Source of the DNA: Pterobdella sp. o SKG-2022
Lineage: Eukaryota > Annelida > Clitellata > Hirudinida > Piscicolidae
Direction of reading: 5' to 3'
Assembly (NCBI GenBank): GCA_964035795.1
Contig: OZ038321.1
Span: 8,201,446 to 8,265,445 of the forward strand
DNA: 64,000 bases
Below the pieces are notes generated by a model, which was not told where the DNA came from, made no database searches, and saw only the letters and a program-made list of their open reading frames with translations. A program made the translations under genes and the position numbers. Positions 29,781 through 43,882 of the stretch are shown here, piece by piece (position 1 is the stretch's first letter; the number at the start of each line of letters is the position of its first letter).

Positions 29781-32700
29781 AGGGCAGAAGTCTATATTTC
29801 TATTATGAATATAATACTTTTTCATTTTTTTTATTATATAATTATATGAAATGTTAAAAGCTAATATAAGAAAAGTTGATATATGGTATATATAATTCCA
29901 TTATTATCACCAGCTTTATACAGTGGGAAGGGGCGCAAGGGCTGTTTTTAAAAACGCTTTATAGACATTTTAATATTTATCAAATGCATTTATAGTCGAT
30001 ATTATGAGGTGAAAATTTAAGCTCAGTCTTTAACACTAGTTTTCTTCAAGAGAATAAATAAGGTAGTCGAGAAACTGCACAGTATTCTGTAACATGGCTT
30101 CTTCAAAGCACCCTATATTAAACAATGTATAAAATATAAATAAATTTTATAAGTTTAACCAGATTCTATAAAGTTATTTTCAAGAATTAATTAAAAAAAA
30201 ATTGTTCAAAATTTTAAAACTAATTTTTTTAAGATTTTAAAGAATTTATACATTTATCAAAAAAAATTCAATGGAAACTCAATTGAGTATATATATATGA
30301 ATAAAAAAGACTATTCTTATAGAATAAAGCGCGAAGAATGATATAGGATAAATGCAGATGAAACTATTTCCAAAAAAGCTCACTTAATCCGACACGTTGA
30401 AGGGCACTATCGTTGAATAATTGAAGTGTCGTCTTAAGCACTCATAACTGCGGATGAATGGCTGATGGGCAGAGTGATGAGGAGGTTGAGAAACTATTAA
30501 AGAAACCTTTGTGACACGTTGTTACAACGTTTATGGGGAGGTTAAAATGAGTTGAAGTTCTAAAAGACTTGATTCATTAGCTGATGAAGTTATATTTATT
30601 TAATATTTTTGTGAGAAATTGATTGGTAAGTTTCCATGAGACTTGAAATTGAATTTCAAGAACTTAGATAATTATAAAAAATTATATAATATGAAATAAC
30701 CGTTGAAACTCATTTCAAAATTTGTTAATTATGAACTTACAATTTTTCAAACGTTTAAAATGACTTTCAATTTCACTCGCTAGAGGTCCGTGCTTCTGAT
30801 CTATAACTACCCTTTTAATATGTGCCATAGGTTCTAATCAAATATTTTAATGAAATTTTCATGATTAGATATATATTATTTGGTTCGCAAAACCTTTGAG
30901 CACTTTTATATAAATATATCGATTATATTTCACAAAGTTATAGCAACAGGTTGCAGACTATTTCAATTTTTATCTATTTTGAATTTTTTTTCAAGTTATT
31001 GGGAACCTGGTTCTGCGTTGGTTTCCGCAAGCCAAATGATGATGAATGCTATGAGAGTTTTTGCAAGCGCCATTATATTCTTGCTTGTTTCCTCTCTATT
31101 TTTTTTTCAGTTTTTATCTCATTGTGGTTTTGTTTATTGGCAACTTTTTTATTCACGTTTTTTTGACACAATTTTTTCAAAAAGTTCGCAGAAAAGAGTT
31201 TTTAAATCCTACAAAATTATGTAAAAGTATCAGTTTTTCGTTCTAAAACTAAATTTTTACAATTTCAACTAACATTTCTAAAAAATATGTTTTTTTTAAT
31301 TATCCAACATTTTTGATAATTAAAACCGAATAATTTTTCACTAGCTATTATAGAGGGTCTACTTGTCAAAAATTCTAACTTATTCTCAAATAAAAGCTTT
31401 TTGCATAAACACTCACACGTGAAAATTACATGAAAATTCAATTTATAAAATATAAAATGACTTAGCAAAGCTTGTTTCAGAAAATTTTTAATAATTTAAT
31501 TGGAAACAAAAACTGTGAAAAAAGCTTAAAAACATGAAGCATGGATCAGTGCAGCCATTATGAACGTGCATTGCTGCTTCCATTCACTCTGTCATGTAAC
31601 TTTCTTAAAATAGTATGTGGCGTTCTCTTTTGCCTGCAACATGCACCATTATTTTCTTAGCTACACTAGTTTTTCTATTCATCGAAACTTGAAACTTTTC
31701 ATTTGAGTAACATTCGACTTCTAATCGTATAAAAACGTCATTCTTTGTCAAAGATTAGGGCAGCTTAATATTGGAACCAATAATATTTGTAATAAAAACA
31801 GCACTAAATGGTTATTTACTTCACAAAAATCTTTCTAAAAATAACTTACATTATCAATACTTAGATTACTTGATGATGTGAGTTAGTTTCATAAAAAGCT
31901 CCCTTGAGTTCTCGATACACTTTAATGCTCTTTCCAATACCTTTCCTCGTTGACTGATCGATGTTCTGCAATGATTTCAGATGAACCTCTGTTGTTTATT
32001 GATTTCTTCACAGAACTGCTAATCTTCAAATTATAGACAAATCAATAGAAATTTTTTGTTTCTTTGTTTGAAACTAGATTAAAATACATCAGTAAATCTT
32101 TGAACAATACCGGACAAGCTCAATTTTAAAAATATATTATTTTATATTCTATAGAAATTTTTCATACTATAATATTTTCAAACATCTCACAAAAATCTTC
32201 TTATTTGACATCAGATTAATTTTAGATCCCATTGGCTTTGAACAACATCTGGGCAATGAAGTTTCAATGAGAGCAGAATACTGCTAAAGACTGTATGGGG
32301 TCTTCAAAAAAATATTTCAAATATTCTTTCAATCTTAACTGCTTAATTAACTGATATTTCTAAGAAACTATCAATTTTAACATCAAAAATCATGCGAGAA
32401 AGAATGTGATAGAAGTCTTCATGTTTCATCTCTTGTGCGGTAGCATGGCTTGGAGGCTGGCAACGTTAATGGTCATCACTGATTATAATAAGAAAGACAT
32501 GAAAAAAATCTACCTTTTATTCAGCTATTTCATTTTAACATTATTCATTCTCAATTTTAAAAGCTTTCTTTATTATATATATAAAAGGTCATTCATTTAT
32601 CTTCAGTTTGTGCGATTTAAAATTTCATCAATTGATTCAACTAAAAAATTATCAAAAACTTTTTTGTTCGTGAATAAAAATAATATGAATTGAAAAAAAT

Positions 32701-32877
32701 TAGTGGAAAAATTATTTAGGTTTATTTGTAAAAACTATGAAAATTCAAGTACAAAACCAAACCAAATATTGCCTAAGTGATAAGAGGTCTTTAAGGATAC
32801 AGGAAATCAATGATGAATAGAATGGGTACAAATTTTAACACCAGTGCTTTTTCTTGTATTAACAATGTTAATATTAT

Positions 32878-32913
32878 AAATAAATAAATAAATAAATAAC
32901 TAAATAAATAAAT
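32878..32913. repeat. (TAAA)n microsatellite
   Basis: About nine TAAA/TAAC units with one interruption (AACT). Low functional expectation. Confidence 0.85.
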
Positions 32914-33067
32914 CTTTTTGGAATTTGCAAAACACGTCAGATAATAAATTCAAAACTATAGTTTTAAGTTTCGTAAAATCATTCCTCAAATTAATTTGTG
33001 ATGAAGTTATTTTCAAAAGTCAATTTTTGAGCAATTTATTAAGCATCGACAACGTAGCTCTAAATTA

Positions 33068-33120
33068 GCATGGCCCAGTGGTACACAGGTGCATGCATGA
33101 GGTTACTAATAGTTAATCCC
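33068..33120 (+). repeat. Weak tRNA-like (SINE head) relic
   Basis: TGGCCCAGTGGTACA resembles a polymerase III A box, and AGTTAATCCC, 36 bp on, resembles a decayed B box. No full cloverleaf or tail is visible. It could be chance. Confidence 0.3.
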
Positions 33121-33909
33121 ATAATATAGTAAACAATAACTCTACATCATAAACGATATTTCATAAAAATAGACGTTTGACTGTAATACATGGTGTTTAA
33201 GGTAACCTAAAAGTTAATATTTTGTTAAAAATACTAGGATTCAAACAAGCTAGTGGAAACGAAGCTTTTTGAAAATCAAATATAATTATCCAGGAAGACT
33301 TGGACTTCAATGCCACTCTTAACTCTTCCAATCAACACAATAAAAAATATAAAACTTAATTCGACTGACATTTTACGTCTAAATGTTGGTATGATTAATG
33401 ACGATTAATTAGACTAGAGCTGGCGTCATGTGAAACTAAACAGTGTGGGTTTTTGGAATTAAAAGACATTCATCACAACTATTAATAGTTATGAGAAAAT
33501 TGATTAAATCTTGATCAGACTTTACAGGGCAGTCGATGAATTGAATAATTATTTTTCTTATTATCTTTGACGAATTAGTGTTTTTAATTTTTTAACTATA
33601 CTGCGATAAAAACCTTTGGAAGTCAAGGATAAAGCTTTTTTCTATTTCTTATTAATCAAAAGTGTTTCAATTTCATTTATCACTTTAATTTATGATTACC
33701 ATTATTTCAATATATTTATTATTGTTTTAAAAATTATTATTGTTTTCCTGCATGTTTGCTCTCATTTGGTTATCGAAGTATAATAAATTTCTCAGAGTTT
33801 CATCCTTTGCAAACACTAGTAGACTTATTAATGACGAGTTTCAATATAACTTTTTTTTTTTATAACAACAGGTATTAATTTTCTTATTTAATCAATAAAG
33901 CAATGTTTA

Positions 33910-36900
33910 CTATGAAGAACAACTTTGAACAATTTTCGATTGTTGGGTTGGTGTTAACTGCCACTTCAACTGAACATTCTCTGTCGAATTTGAATCGCTA
34001 ATTATATCAAAAGTTGAAGTACTAGGAGAAAAATTAGGCTTTGTCGAATCAAAGATATCACCAGTATTTTTGCTGATAAATTTCGTACTAGTGCTAGATG
34101 AAGCGTTGTTACAAGTATTAGCTGTCATTAAATTATTGTTATTAGTAGCAGCGTGTTCCGGAATGAATAGTCGAGGTTTTCCAGTTCTTTTCGGTCCAAC
34201 AAAACTTAGTATAACGGGAAGAAAGACTAACGAGTGGATCACACCAAGAAAAAGAGCAAAGGCTGTAGTTTTAAAGAATGAAGCAAAAATGAAAGAAGAT
34301 CCGTAGTAGAGAGAAAACACAGATAGGAAAGAGCAGCACGCCCCTGTGAGGATAGGTGGACCCACCTTTACCAAAGCAGAGGCTACCCTCTCGTTTCGAG
34401 TTTTGCCTGTGGCTGTCATGAATGCATGGCTAGTTCTAACCGTGAAAGTAACACAAACACCCACACCTAAAATAATCTGCATCGTGGTTATAGCACTCAA
34501 GGCTAAGCCACAACTTTGCATGAATCCCATCATTCCCAGCACCATACTGCCCATTGAACAAATCACACACAACACCGCAATTGGGTGAGGAATAAAAACT
34601 AAAGCAACAAAAAGCATTCCTATTATCGTCACTCCAACAGGAAGAAGTGTGTTTTTTAAAATGGATGCGTAATGTTCAAAAAAGACAAATTGTGGACTGA
34701 ATACTTTGAGAGGGAGAGTGGAGTTTTGAGCTATGGTCCTTAGAGCCAACATCAGGTCTTTCTCGTCTTCAGAGGTATTTGTTCTTTGACATATAAAATA
34801 AAACCTAGAAGCGTCAATTACCCAAGCTGTTTTGGCATGTTTTGAAAATGAAATATCACCTATGTATTGAGGGTTTTTTTTCAAAAACTCTTTTTTCAAT
34901 CTTTTGCCAAACTCGTCTTTGCCCCAAACGACTTTAGATCTAGTTTTCAAAAAATCAGCATAAGCTTCAAACCAGGCTATAGTTGACCCTGGTACAATAT
35001 GATCTGAGGATTCAACATCTTCCACAAACCTTTTGAGTTTCTCGCGGGTTTGAATTTTGTGATAAGTGATGGGTTTATATATCACAAATGTCACCACAAT
35101 TCCACAGTTTGGAAAAAAATTGGCATCGACTTTTTCATGCAGCTTGTAATAATGCTCTGGAGGGACCAAATCCTCGAGGTTCAAGCCTTCTTCTAGTTTA
35201 GTTACTCCTCTGATTGAAAATACAACGTAAAGCATCATAACAAACAATGTCACTAGTTTACTCATCCAATGTAGCAATACTTTAGGGTAGTATCTAGAAA
35301 AAGAGTTCATAAAAACTTCACAAATACCAGAGTTGTTGTTTGAAATTCTTCTCTTTTTGAAGCACAAAATATGTTTGAATCGCAAAAAAGAAGTTTTGAA
35401 TTTTGACTCATTTTTATTTTCATTTATCTCTTCTAAGTCCAATTTGAAAAACGGGATTTTATTTAAGTTATCACTCTCAATAGAAGTGTGCTCATCAGGT
35501 AGCAACAATGACTTCAACTGTTTTGAAGTATCTTCTTTTGAGTTGCTACTCTGCGTAGTAGAGGCTGCTTCTGAAAGTGTAATCAAAAATTACAAACGAA
35601 CTATTGCATAATTGTTTTTAAATAAAAGTTTTTATTCATACCTAGTTTCTACAGCATGTTCTTATAAAATTTTTATTTAAGAAAAAAATCTGTATTAAAA
35701 ATTAAAAATCTGTATATATTTGAAAAAATATGTATCTATTTTATTCATAAAGTAAGGAAAATAAAGTATTATAACGACTTTGTGTTTGTTGTCCTCATTT
35801 TTAGATTCAGGCTATTGGTTTTTATTCATGCTTTCTTGATTTTTTAAATTTTTAAAATGAGGGAAACCATTAGTTTAAAAAAAATGATAAGGTTGGACTT
35901 GGTGAAATGTTTAGTTTTGATAAAATAATGAATAAATCCAATATTTTACTCATTTTGAAGATTTGGAAAGTCAAGAGATATATTTCAACACTTATCATTT
36001 ATATCCCTAATTTTAAATTTAATCCAAATTTAGTTTCTAACTGTAAAAATAAATAAATTGCATTTAACATGCTCAAAAAACATTCAAATATATAAGATTT
36101 TCAAAACTTATAAGAGTAGTTCGATTTTGAGATTTGAGGGGATTTCACAAAATAAATGTCTGTATAAAGCTTTCTCTATATATTTATTTTTTTTAAAAGC
36201 CGACCACTGTTTTAGCTAACCAACTAAAACTTCATTTTACACAAAAAAAGTTCAAGAATACCATTGGGTTGATTTTGGAAGTAATTTTCACTTGAAGAAC
36301 GTTTAATCTCTTCGTTATGATCATCACTGGCCACTAAAGCGTAGGTCACATGAGTTTGTTTTTTTTTCTTTTTATAAATTTTGTTTGTTTTCTTTTCTTC
36401 ATTATTAACATTACTTTTGTTACTATCATTGTTTTTATTATTAGTTATATCAGTTTCAAAAGTACTATTTATCATAGTTTTCTTTGTTTTACATTTACAA
36501 TATCTACTTATGAGGATGATACAGCCACAGAAGAAGGTGAGTTGATTCAAATAACACAAGAATATTCCCACACCTGCAATGAATAGCAGTGATAGCATTT
36601 TTAATAATCATCAAACTTAAAGCCTCTTTTTTTGAAAGTTTTGGAAAGTAAAAAAGACTTCAAGATTATACTGTAGTACAAAGTTTATTTTAGACATTCA
36701 TTTGTTAAGCAAAGTCTTTTCAAAATTTATGGATAAATTTATAAGCGTCCGACATTTCAAATTTAGTTTAATAATGAAACAACTTAAAAATTTTTTTTAT
36801 ATTAGTTTAGTAAAAGCTAGTGCTAGCAAATATGAAATATCTGATGTTTCAAAAACTTCGTTTATGCTCTCTTAGTAAATGCATTAATGCATATGAGGTG

Positions 36901-39900
36901 ATTAAAATCCTTTTAACCTGTGTGTTTTAGTTATTATACTACCTTTTATAATATTTTTATAAATTGATATTAAAAGCATGTTTCTGTAAATGAACAAAAA
37001 TATTATGGTAGCATAAATGACATTATGATGATTGAAACACATAAACGTGGTAAGTATTCAAAAAGGTTTGAGGTGTTTTTACAGAAAAAAACTATATTAT
37101 TGACCTTTGTGCTTTTGAAATTAAAATATGTGAAAAATTTTTGATAGAATGATTACAGCAAATGGGACTATTGAAAAAAAATATTACAATCAAGTGTAAT
37201 GACGTAATGTAGAATCAAATGGCTGAAGAATTAATAAAAATTACCTGAACAAGCGCAAAAGTTTCGCACAGATAAGAAGGGAGAAGTGGCTCCGATACAA
37301 AAGACCAAGAGATCTGTGAGAGAAGTTATTGTGATTGATACTGCAGCCATCCTCAACGTTTTTGGCAGTCTTTCTATGAATTTGCACGGGTCTGGCCTTG
37401 GTTTCATGTCTGGAAGGTTGAAGTTATGTGTGTTAGCATAAAATAAGTAGCTCGACGTGTTGTTAGATGGATTTTCTTTTGCTAGTAGCTTGATAGGTTC
37501 TGTTTTTCTCCATTCTACCAATAATTGAAGCATGTCGTCAACACCTACTCCTGAAAATAATCCATAACTTTAATGAATTTTTGTAAAAATTTTAAAAATT
37601 TGTTAATAAGAGAATTTTCATTATACAGATGTTTCATTTCTAAATAACGCAACATACACACACATTAAAATCACAGACGGCCATAAACTTATCTTCCGAT
37701 CAACTTTGTCACTGAAATATTAACGGCTTGGAATTCCCAGTCTTACTTTAATGACAACTTTTAAAATTTTTAACAGCTTTCAAATTAGAGTTAGTTCTCA
37801 ATTAAAAGATTTTCTACGATTAATATTATTTCAAAAACTCTATCAGTTTTTCAACAAAAATAACTCACAAAAGTAGTTTAAGCACATGTAAAATTCAAAG
37901 AACTAAACCGTTAAATTTTTTCATCTTTTCTACGCCCTTATGATTTTCAAAGCCATAGCGTTTGATCAATTAGTCGAATATTCTTTTTAAACTTTCCAAA
38001 ACTTGAAAGCTTTAACAGACTTACATTTGTTTCATTTTTCAACCAAACTCTCAAAACCTGTAACACCGATACGTCCAATGGAGTTTATTTAAATAATACT
38101 AGGTCATTGTATCTAACAGACAGACAAAGTTTTCAAAAACAATTATATAGTGATGTTTTTACAAAAGCTTGAAAAACCTAAGCTAAAAAACTGTTTTTAC
38201 CTTTTCTACACTTGTCTTGAGATGAATAAAAACAACTTAATGCGTAATCAAATATATAACGCATTTGATACAACTAGTTTTGAGAAAAAGATATAACCAC
38301 TTTTATCCTTATTTTTGAATTATTTCGAAAAAAAGAAACACCTTTGAGGGTTATTTTCATCTCATCTATCATCACCAACCAACGCACCTAGCACAAGAAA
38401 AGGCATGGTACTACAAAGATTGACAAAACTTGTGCCGATAAGACTCAACAAGCCAAATGTTGCTAAGATGGATAAGAGTCCAGCCACTACACCTGTGTAA
38501 GCCAGTATTATCTGGAAAATGGAGTGTATAAAGTTAAAAAAAGTTTTTGAATTTAACGGGGTTAATGGAAGTTAAGTTCAAAAAGATTTTAAATCAATAG
38601 AAATTAGTGGTAATGTTTTGTTGTTGTCCATCGATTCGTTTTCAAACACGACCATAGCTTTTAAATAAAAAAATGTAATACTCAACAAGAATTAGTCAAT
38701 GAAGCCTTTAATAAAGTCAATCTTTAATACGAAACCAAAAATTACATGAAAAAGTACAGAAAATTGGAAATATAAAATAGAAAAATCAAATAATGAAATA
38801 TTTACTTTTGAAATGAATTCCAACCCACCTGGTCGCAGTTCCCGCTACTGCCTGCCACTGTGGCTGACACAAGCATTGCAAGAACAGAGAAGACAAAATA
38901 CTTAGTGTCACCTCCAACGTAATCCTGCAATTCGATTTCTAAAGAGTCAGAGGCCATGAAAGAAGCTATAATGTAAGGGTTTTTGTATTTCTTCATTTTA
39001 TTCATGAGGGCTTTTTGCCATCGCAAATGTCTTTGTCTCGCTTCTCCTCTTGTTTCTTCTTTCAAATTGAATCGTATTTTAATAGCTTTGGTGCTTCTTG
39101 ATATATGAAGCGAAGGGAGTTGTTTCTTGGAAACTGTTGAAGCGTTGTTGACTGTATAATTGATGTGGTGGGGTGTAGTGGTTTCTGGAAAGTGATTAGA
39201 TGAATCATAAAGTTCGTAATCAGCTGGTGTGGTTTTTTGAAAAAATTTGAAAAATGTAGAATTTCGATTTTCTTTATTGTTCGGATAGTATGCACATGTG
39301 GTTAAAGAAGGTCTTTCAACTTCGAAAATATCAACAGAACATTTGTTGTTGAATTTAGAGCAAATATCGAAATAGTTGTATTGATAGGGTTTTGTTATTT
39401 GGAACATTGCTATACATTTATACAAGTTTTTGATAGCTTTGATAGAATTCAGAGAGAGGGAAGATTGGTCGGATAAAGTGGGATTAAAATCTTCCCTCAA
39501 AACGCTTTCAACTATGTTTGCATTTTTTGAATTATTACTCCAAGGACAAACTAGTTTTGGTTTTTCATTTTTTGAAACAGTTATGTTAAACGGTGGTTGG
39601 ATTGTTCTTTTCTTACGATTATTCAAAGAAACATCTTTTTTATTTTTTTTGCTATAAACAATAACTTCAAAGTAAGTAGGTTGATTTATTTTTTGATGAT
39701 ATTTAAAATGAGTTCCCCAATTTTTGATCACAACACTGCTTCTTTTTGTTGGACCCTTTTGGAAGTCTTCAAACAATTTGCCAGGATCAAAAATTGACAA
39801 AATTTTGAGTCTATCTTTTTGAGCCTGGCTATTGATTGGAGAATACAAATTTTCAATATTGGTCTCATATTTTATAGAAAATAGCCCCAATCCCAGAAGA

Positions 39901-40016
39901 AGACAGAAGACAAGAGGACAGATGGTGAATAGGTGAGGGAAACGAGACACAAATCTGCCATAGCATGCAAAGATGTCCCCAAAGAATGTTTCAACGTCCT
40001 CATACAGAGCTCCCAT
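33910..40016 (-). CDS. Patched-domain (PTCHD/RND family) multipass membrane protein
   Basis: A 12-helix RND-type protein with a sterol-sensing domain, related to PTCHD3 and Patched; expected to move or sense lipids in the plasma or ciliary membrane. Exons: 38829-40016, 38388-38511, 37245-37550, about 36262-36573, 33910-35570 (TAG). The first three junctions are clear by phase; the exon 4 donor (GTATTC) is the best of several. About 1196 residues. TM1 is residues 29-47; then a large ectodomain; then the sterol-sensing helices with GVGVDDM at 438-444 (the TM4 Asp pair). After a Lys/Asn-rich linker, exon 5 gives TM7, the second ectodomain and TM8-12, ending with the family hallmark HSLVFLPVILSFVGP. 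Odd: the TM10 acidic residue is replaced (GVCVTF). The ATG directly follows a 3' splice-site-like CACAG. Confidence 0.9.
35755..35822. repeat. Second copy of the short dispersed repeat
   Basis: ACTTTGTGTTTGTTG then AGATTCAGGCTATTGG, closely matching 1300-1345 in the same orientation. It lies in the intron between the last two exons of the Patched-type gene. Confidence 0.35.
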
Positions 40017-43000
40017 CTGTGAGTAATTTGAGGCTGTTCAGGTTCTTTTAATTATAACAATTTAACAAATTTATTTATATTAATTAAACATTCAATTTAC
40101 CCTATTGTTCGAGATTCCACATGAATAAAAATGCATAGAATAATGAAAAGATTATTTTCAGAGGCCAAGGATATCTAAAAATAAAACATTTGAACTGAAA
40201 AGTTCGATTAAAAATGTTAGATAATTATCAAATATGAAGGCATATGAAAAGGTGAAAATAAAAAAGAATGGAAAACTGAACTTCGTGCATCATCGATTGT
40301 AAGCTTAGTTTCACAATACAAATATCTATTTATAGTGTCTGGAAACATTTCAAAAAAACAATTCTTCATGTTTCAATATTATCATCCATATTTCTATTTT
40401 TTTAAATTATCACTAGCATCATTCTTATATTAAAAATAGCTTGGATATTGAAAGAGGTTTTCTAATTTATATTAAAACTGTTTTTCAAGTACGTTGTTCA
40501 CCTGGCTGATATGAAAACGCTGTAATAGTTTCCATATATCCACTGATGCCTCACTGTGTATAAATGCATTACATGTTCATCTTTGATGGTGCCTCACTAG
40601 AGTTCAAGTCAATGGAAGGAAGTGAATCATGGAAACCACTATTGAGTATATGTTAAATAAGCCATAAAACTTTTCAACGTTCAATTTTTATTTTCACTAA
40701 TAAATTATTCTTTAAAATTTTTTTGTTCACATGCAAATCATAGGGCTGAACATTTCAAAGCATGGCTTTTGCTTAAATAACTATTGGAATGCCTATTTTT
40801 CACGCAAAATAATGATAAACAATAGTGTTGAGAAATTCTAAGTCAAATAAAGTAAAAACTAAAAATTTTTTAAATTTTATATAGCTCTTTGTAAGTTGAA
40901 ATCACATCATCAAAAGATGTAAAAACATTTATTCTTGTGACTGTTGGAGCTAATAATAATAATAATACTTACAATAATAACGATATCTTCATTTTTCCGT
41001 ATCAAATATCCTTGTAAAAAATACAGGAAATCTAGAAAGCCTCAAGGTATATTCATTTACATATGATAACGAATGGTAACTATAATGAAAGAATTGGAAG
41101 GATTTGAAAGTAATTCTTATATACAGCTTAAATGAATGAATAATCACACAATTGAATTTTGAAGAAAACACCGTTGAAGGCTAAAGGTGTGTGTTATGCA
41201 TCCTTATTAAACGCCCCTTTCATCATTAAATGTTTAAAAAGTTCATTTTTTATGGTTAACATACCCATTCATTTCTACCTTTAAGTAACTTTAATTCAAA
41301 ACAGTCAATTGGTATAATGATTAATCATAGCAGAGAAAATGTTAACCTATTTTCAAAGGCTTTTCTTTGCAACTTTATATGTTGTGCCTGTAGCTTGTAA
41401 GCATAAACAAGGTTTCTTGTTTTGTATTTTACTTTTGTAAAAAACAAACTCCTTTCATAGTTAACCCAACAGCAATTGAATAGTTTTGAAACATTGTAGG
41501 TGAGTAGTCAAACAAATAATTCTTTTTTTAATGACTTCAAATGTTTGATTATTAATCACCTTGTTTCATAAAGCGTCAAGCTTAAACAAAAGTTTACTAA
41601 TCCTTCTTCATGTCTATCTTATATTGTTATTTGAATGTGTTTTTAAACTGATTTGTCCAATATTCGTTAGTAAAAGAAGGTTTTTAGCTGGGCAATTTCA
41701 TCAAGTATATACCAACATACACGTTAATGTATAAAAAAAATGTTCAACATTTCATTAAAATCTAATTAAGAAAAAAAGTCAGTTTTTTACTCTGAACAAT
41801 TAATTTATTAGCTAATTTCTTGATATTCACACATCAACTAAATTTTCGATAATTAAATAGGAATCTTTTCGTTTTTGAGTTTCTACTCGTATTTAATCAA
41901 ATAAAATAAAAATTTTTGAGTTTTTGTATGGCTTTGCAAGTTGGCCTTTTCCATCGCTACCTTAGTTAATATGAAGGTTTCATAAGGATGGTGATTATGG
42001 CACACAAATGTCAGAAATTCATCATCTTATTCATACTTTTGTGAAATGTTTGAAAGTTGCATAAAGTCTTGTTTTCGTGTATATAAGAACTTTTTGATTT
42101 CACATTTATGACAAGAATAAATTAAGGTATGTGTTTGAGACTTTGGTCAATTGTATTTAAAAACTTTCATTTTTAACACAAATTTTGAAAGTTTTTTTTC
42201 CAATGAATCTATCCAAAAATTAAGGAATTCAAGACAGACCCAATAATCGATTCTGTAATAGTAAAACAGAGTGAAAGACTGAATCCTGAACCTCATTGTA
42301 CCCCCATTGAAACATGTTGGAATCAACCATCAGTCAAAAAACAAACTGGAATCCCAAATGGATGTTAAGAGAGATAATAAGCATTAATAATGGAACATCA
42401 TGGATGGTGGTGGCGCCATGGAAACCACATACTCACATATTATATGAAAAGATCTTTTTACCTACGTTTTATTAAATAAAAAAAATAAGATAGCATAGAT
42501 AACATTGAAAAATTATTTTATACAGTTTCACCAAAAGACCTACATGGTTATGGTTTTTTTGCTGTCAAAAAGCTGATATAGTTACCTGGAGATGATGAAA
42601 GATATCGAACAGCTTTGTTTTAAGTTTGATATCTTTATAGATATCAAACTTATTGTTTATTTCAATTCAAAAAACTTTGTTTTCTCAAAATGAATTATAT
42701 CGTGTAATATATTTCTAAGAATCCGAGTCATCATTTAATAAATTTTTAAACACACGAGTTGTACAAAATTAAAGCTGATTTTGATAAGGCAATTTTCAAT
42801 TATAAATAACCATAACTAAGGCTCAAAAGAAGACCAACAATTTCAAACGATCACAAAATGAAAAAAGAAATGATAAATTTACATACGCAAGGCTGGTATA
42901 ATGCATTTAAGTGCTCACTGTAGAGAGCTTAATATAAGATTCCTGATTCATTTGCACCTTCTTCTGTTTTAATGAATCCCCATCAGTTTTGAATCCACTG

Positions 43001-43880
43001 CGCTTTTTATTGTATTATTTCAATTTCTTTTAGTTAAACTTGCTTGAAATTGATATTGAAATCAAAATGAAGATGATATATCAAGATTAAAACAATTAAT
43101 TTTTTAAGTTGAATGGAATTTCATTAATATTCTCTTCCTCGCCATTATTTTGCATGAATATCACAAAGCATGAAGGTAAATTAAATCCATGGAATAACAG
43201 AGTATTTAATTGAAATTCATACATGAAAAAAAAAGTAGAAAATTAGAAAATAATATTATTTAATCATATAAACAGTGATTTATTTTATTGACTAAGAACT
43301 CATAAACTTGTATATAAACTCAAAACAAAACCCATATACAGACATTGTGTAGAGAGGTGCGTTCAAGCTTATTTAAATGATCATTTCAGTTTAAACCATT
43401 GCATTACACAGTAGCAAATAACAAAAACTTGGTCAGCATTACTAATACTGATTTTGTTTATCGTATTCCCGCACACAACTAAACCCGGTCATTTATAGTG
43501 ACATGAGATAAGAGGACATAATGCTTTTTGGTCTTATTACGTTTTGTATGTGTGCTTTTAAACTCTATTTTCCATTATTTTTGTTACAAATCTGCCGTTA
43601 TCAGATGTTGTTTTTTAATGGGAAGCTTTTTATTATAATTAAATAACTTGCTGAGTAGTGTTAAAAACTGTTCTGTTTGAAAATTATGATAGTTTTTTAT
43701 TTTTTATGATTTATCCAAATTATGAAAGTTTTTTTATAAGACACAATTATTCAAAAAATTAGCTAAAATTTTCCATGATTGAAATTTTATCTCAATTCAT
43801 TAACTGATGCATTTTTATAAGGTTTCTTACATAATTTGAAGAAACTATATGAAATTCAATTCATTAAAAACATAATATGT
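40017..43880. other. Upstream region of the Patched-type gene, no gene seen
   Basis: AT-rich. A 5' untranslated exon of the Patched-type gene may lie here, since its ATG follows a 3' splice-like sequence, but I cannot point to it. A perfect hairpin lies at 42621-42652. Confidence 0.4.
42621..42652. other. Perfect 14-bp inverted repeat with 4-nt loop
   Basis: TAAGTTTGATATCT, TTAT, AGATATCAAACTTA: an exact hairpin. Arms of 14 bp are short for a microRNA precursor and pairing does not clearly extend. It could be a structured RNA, a small element relic or chance. Confidence 0.5.
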
Positions 43881-43882
43881 TG

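Larger units (their letters stand above)
28260..33060. other. Gene-poor stretch
   Basis: Mostly AT-rich with no supported gene. Exceptions noted elsewhere: a G+C-richer island at 29460-29780, a membrane-protein-like frame at 30951-31166, and a TAAA repeat at 32878-32913. A G+C-richer piece at 28590-28720 has weak coding look on either strand but no family I recognise. Confidence 0.4.

Noticed and set aside
34070..34588. Plus-strand frames over the Patched-type exon
   Set aside because: Antisense shadows of a well-supported coding exon.
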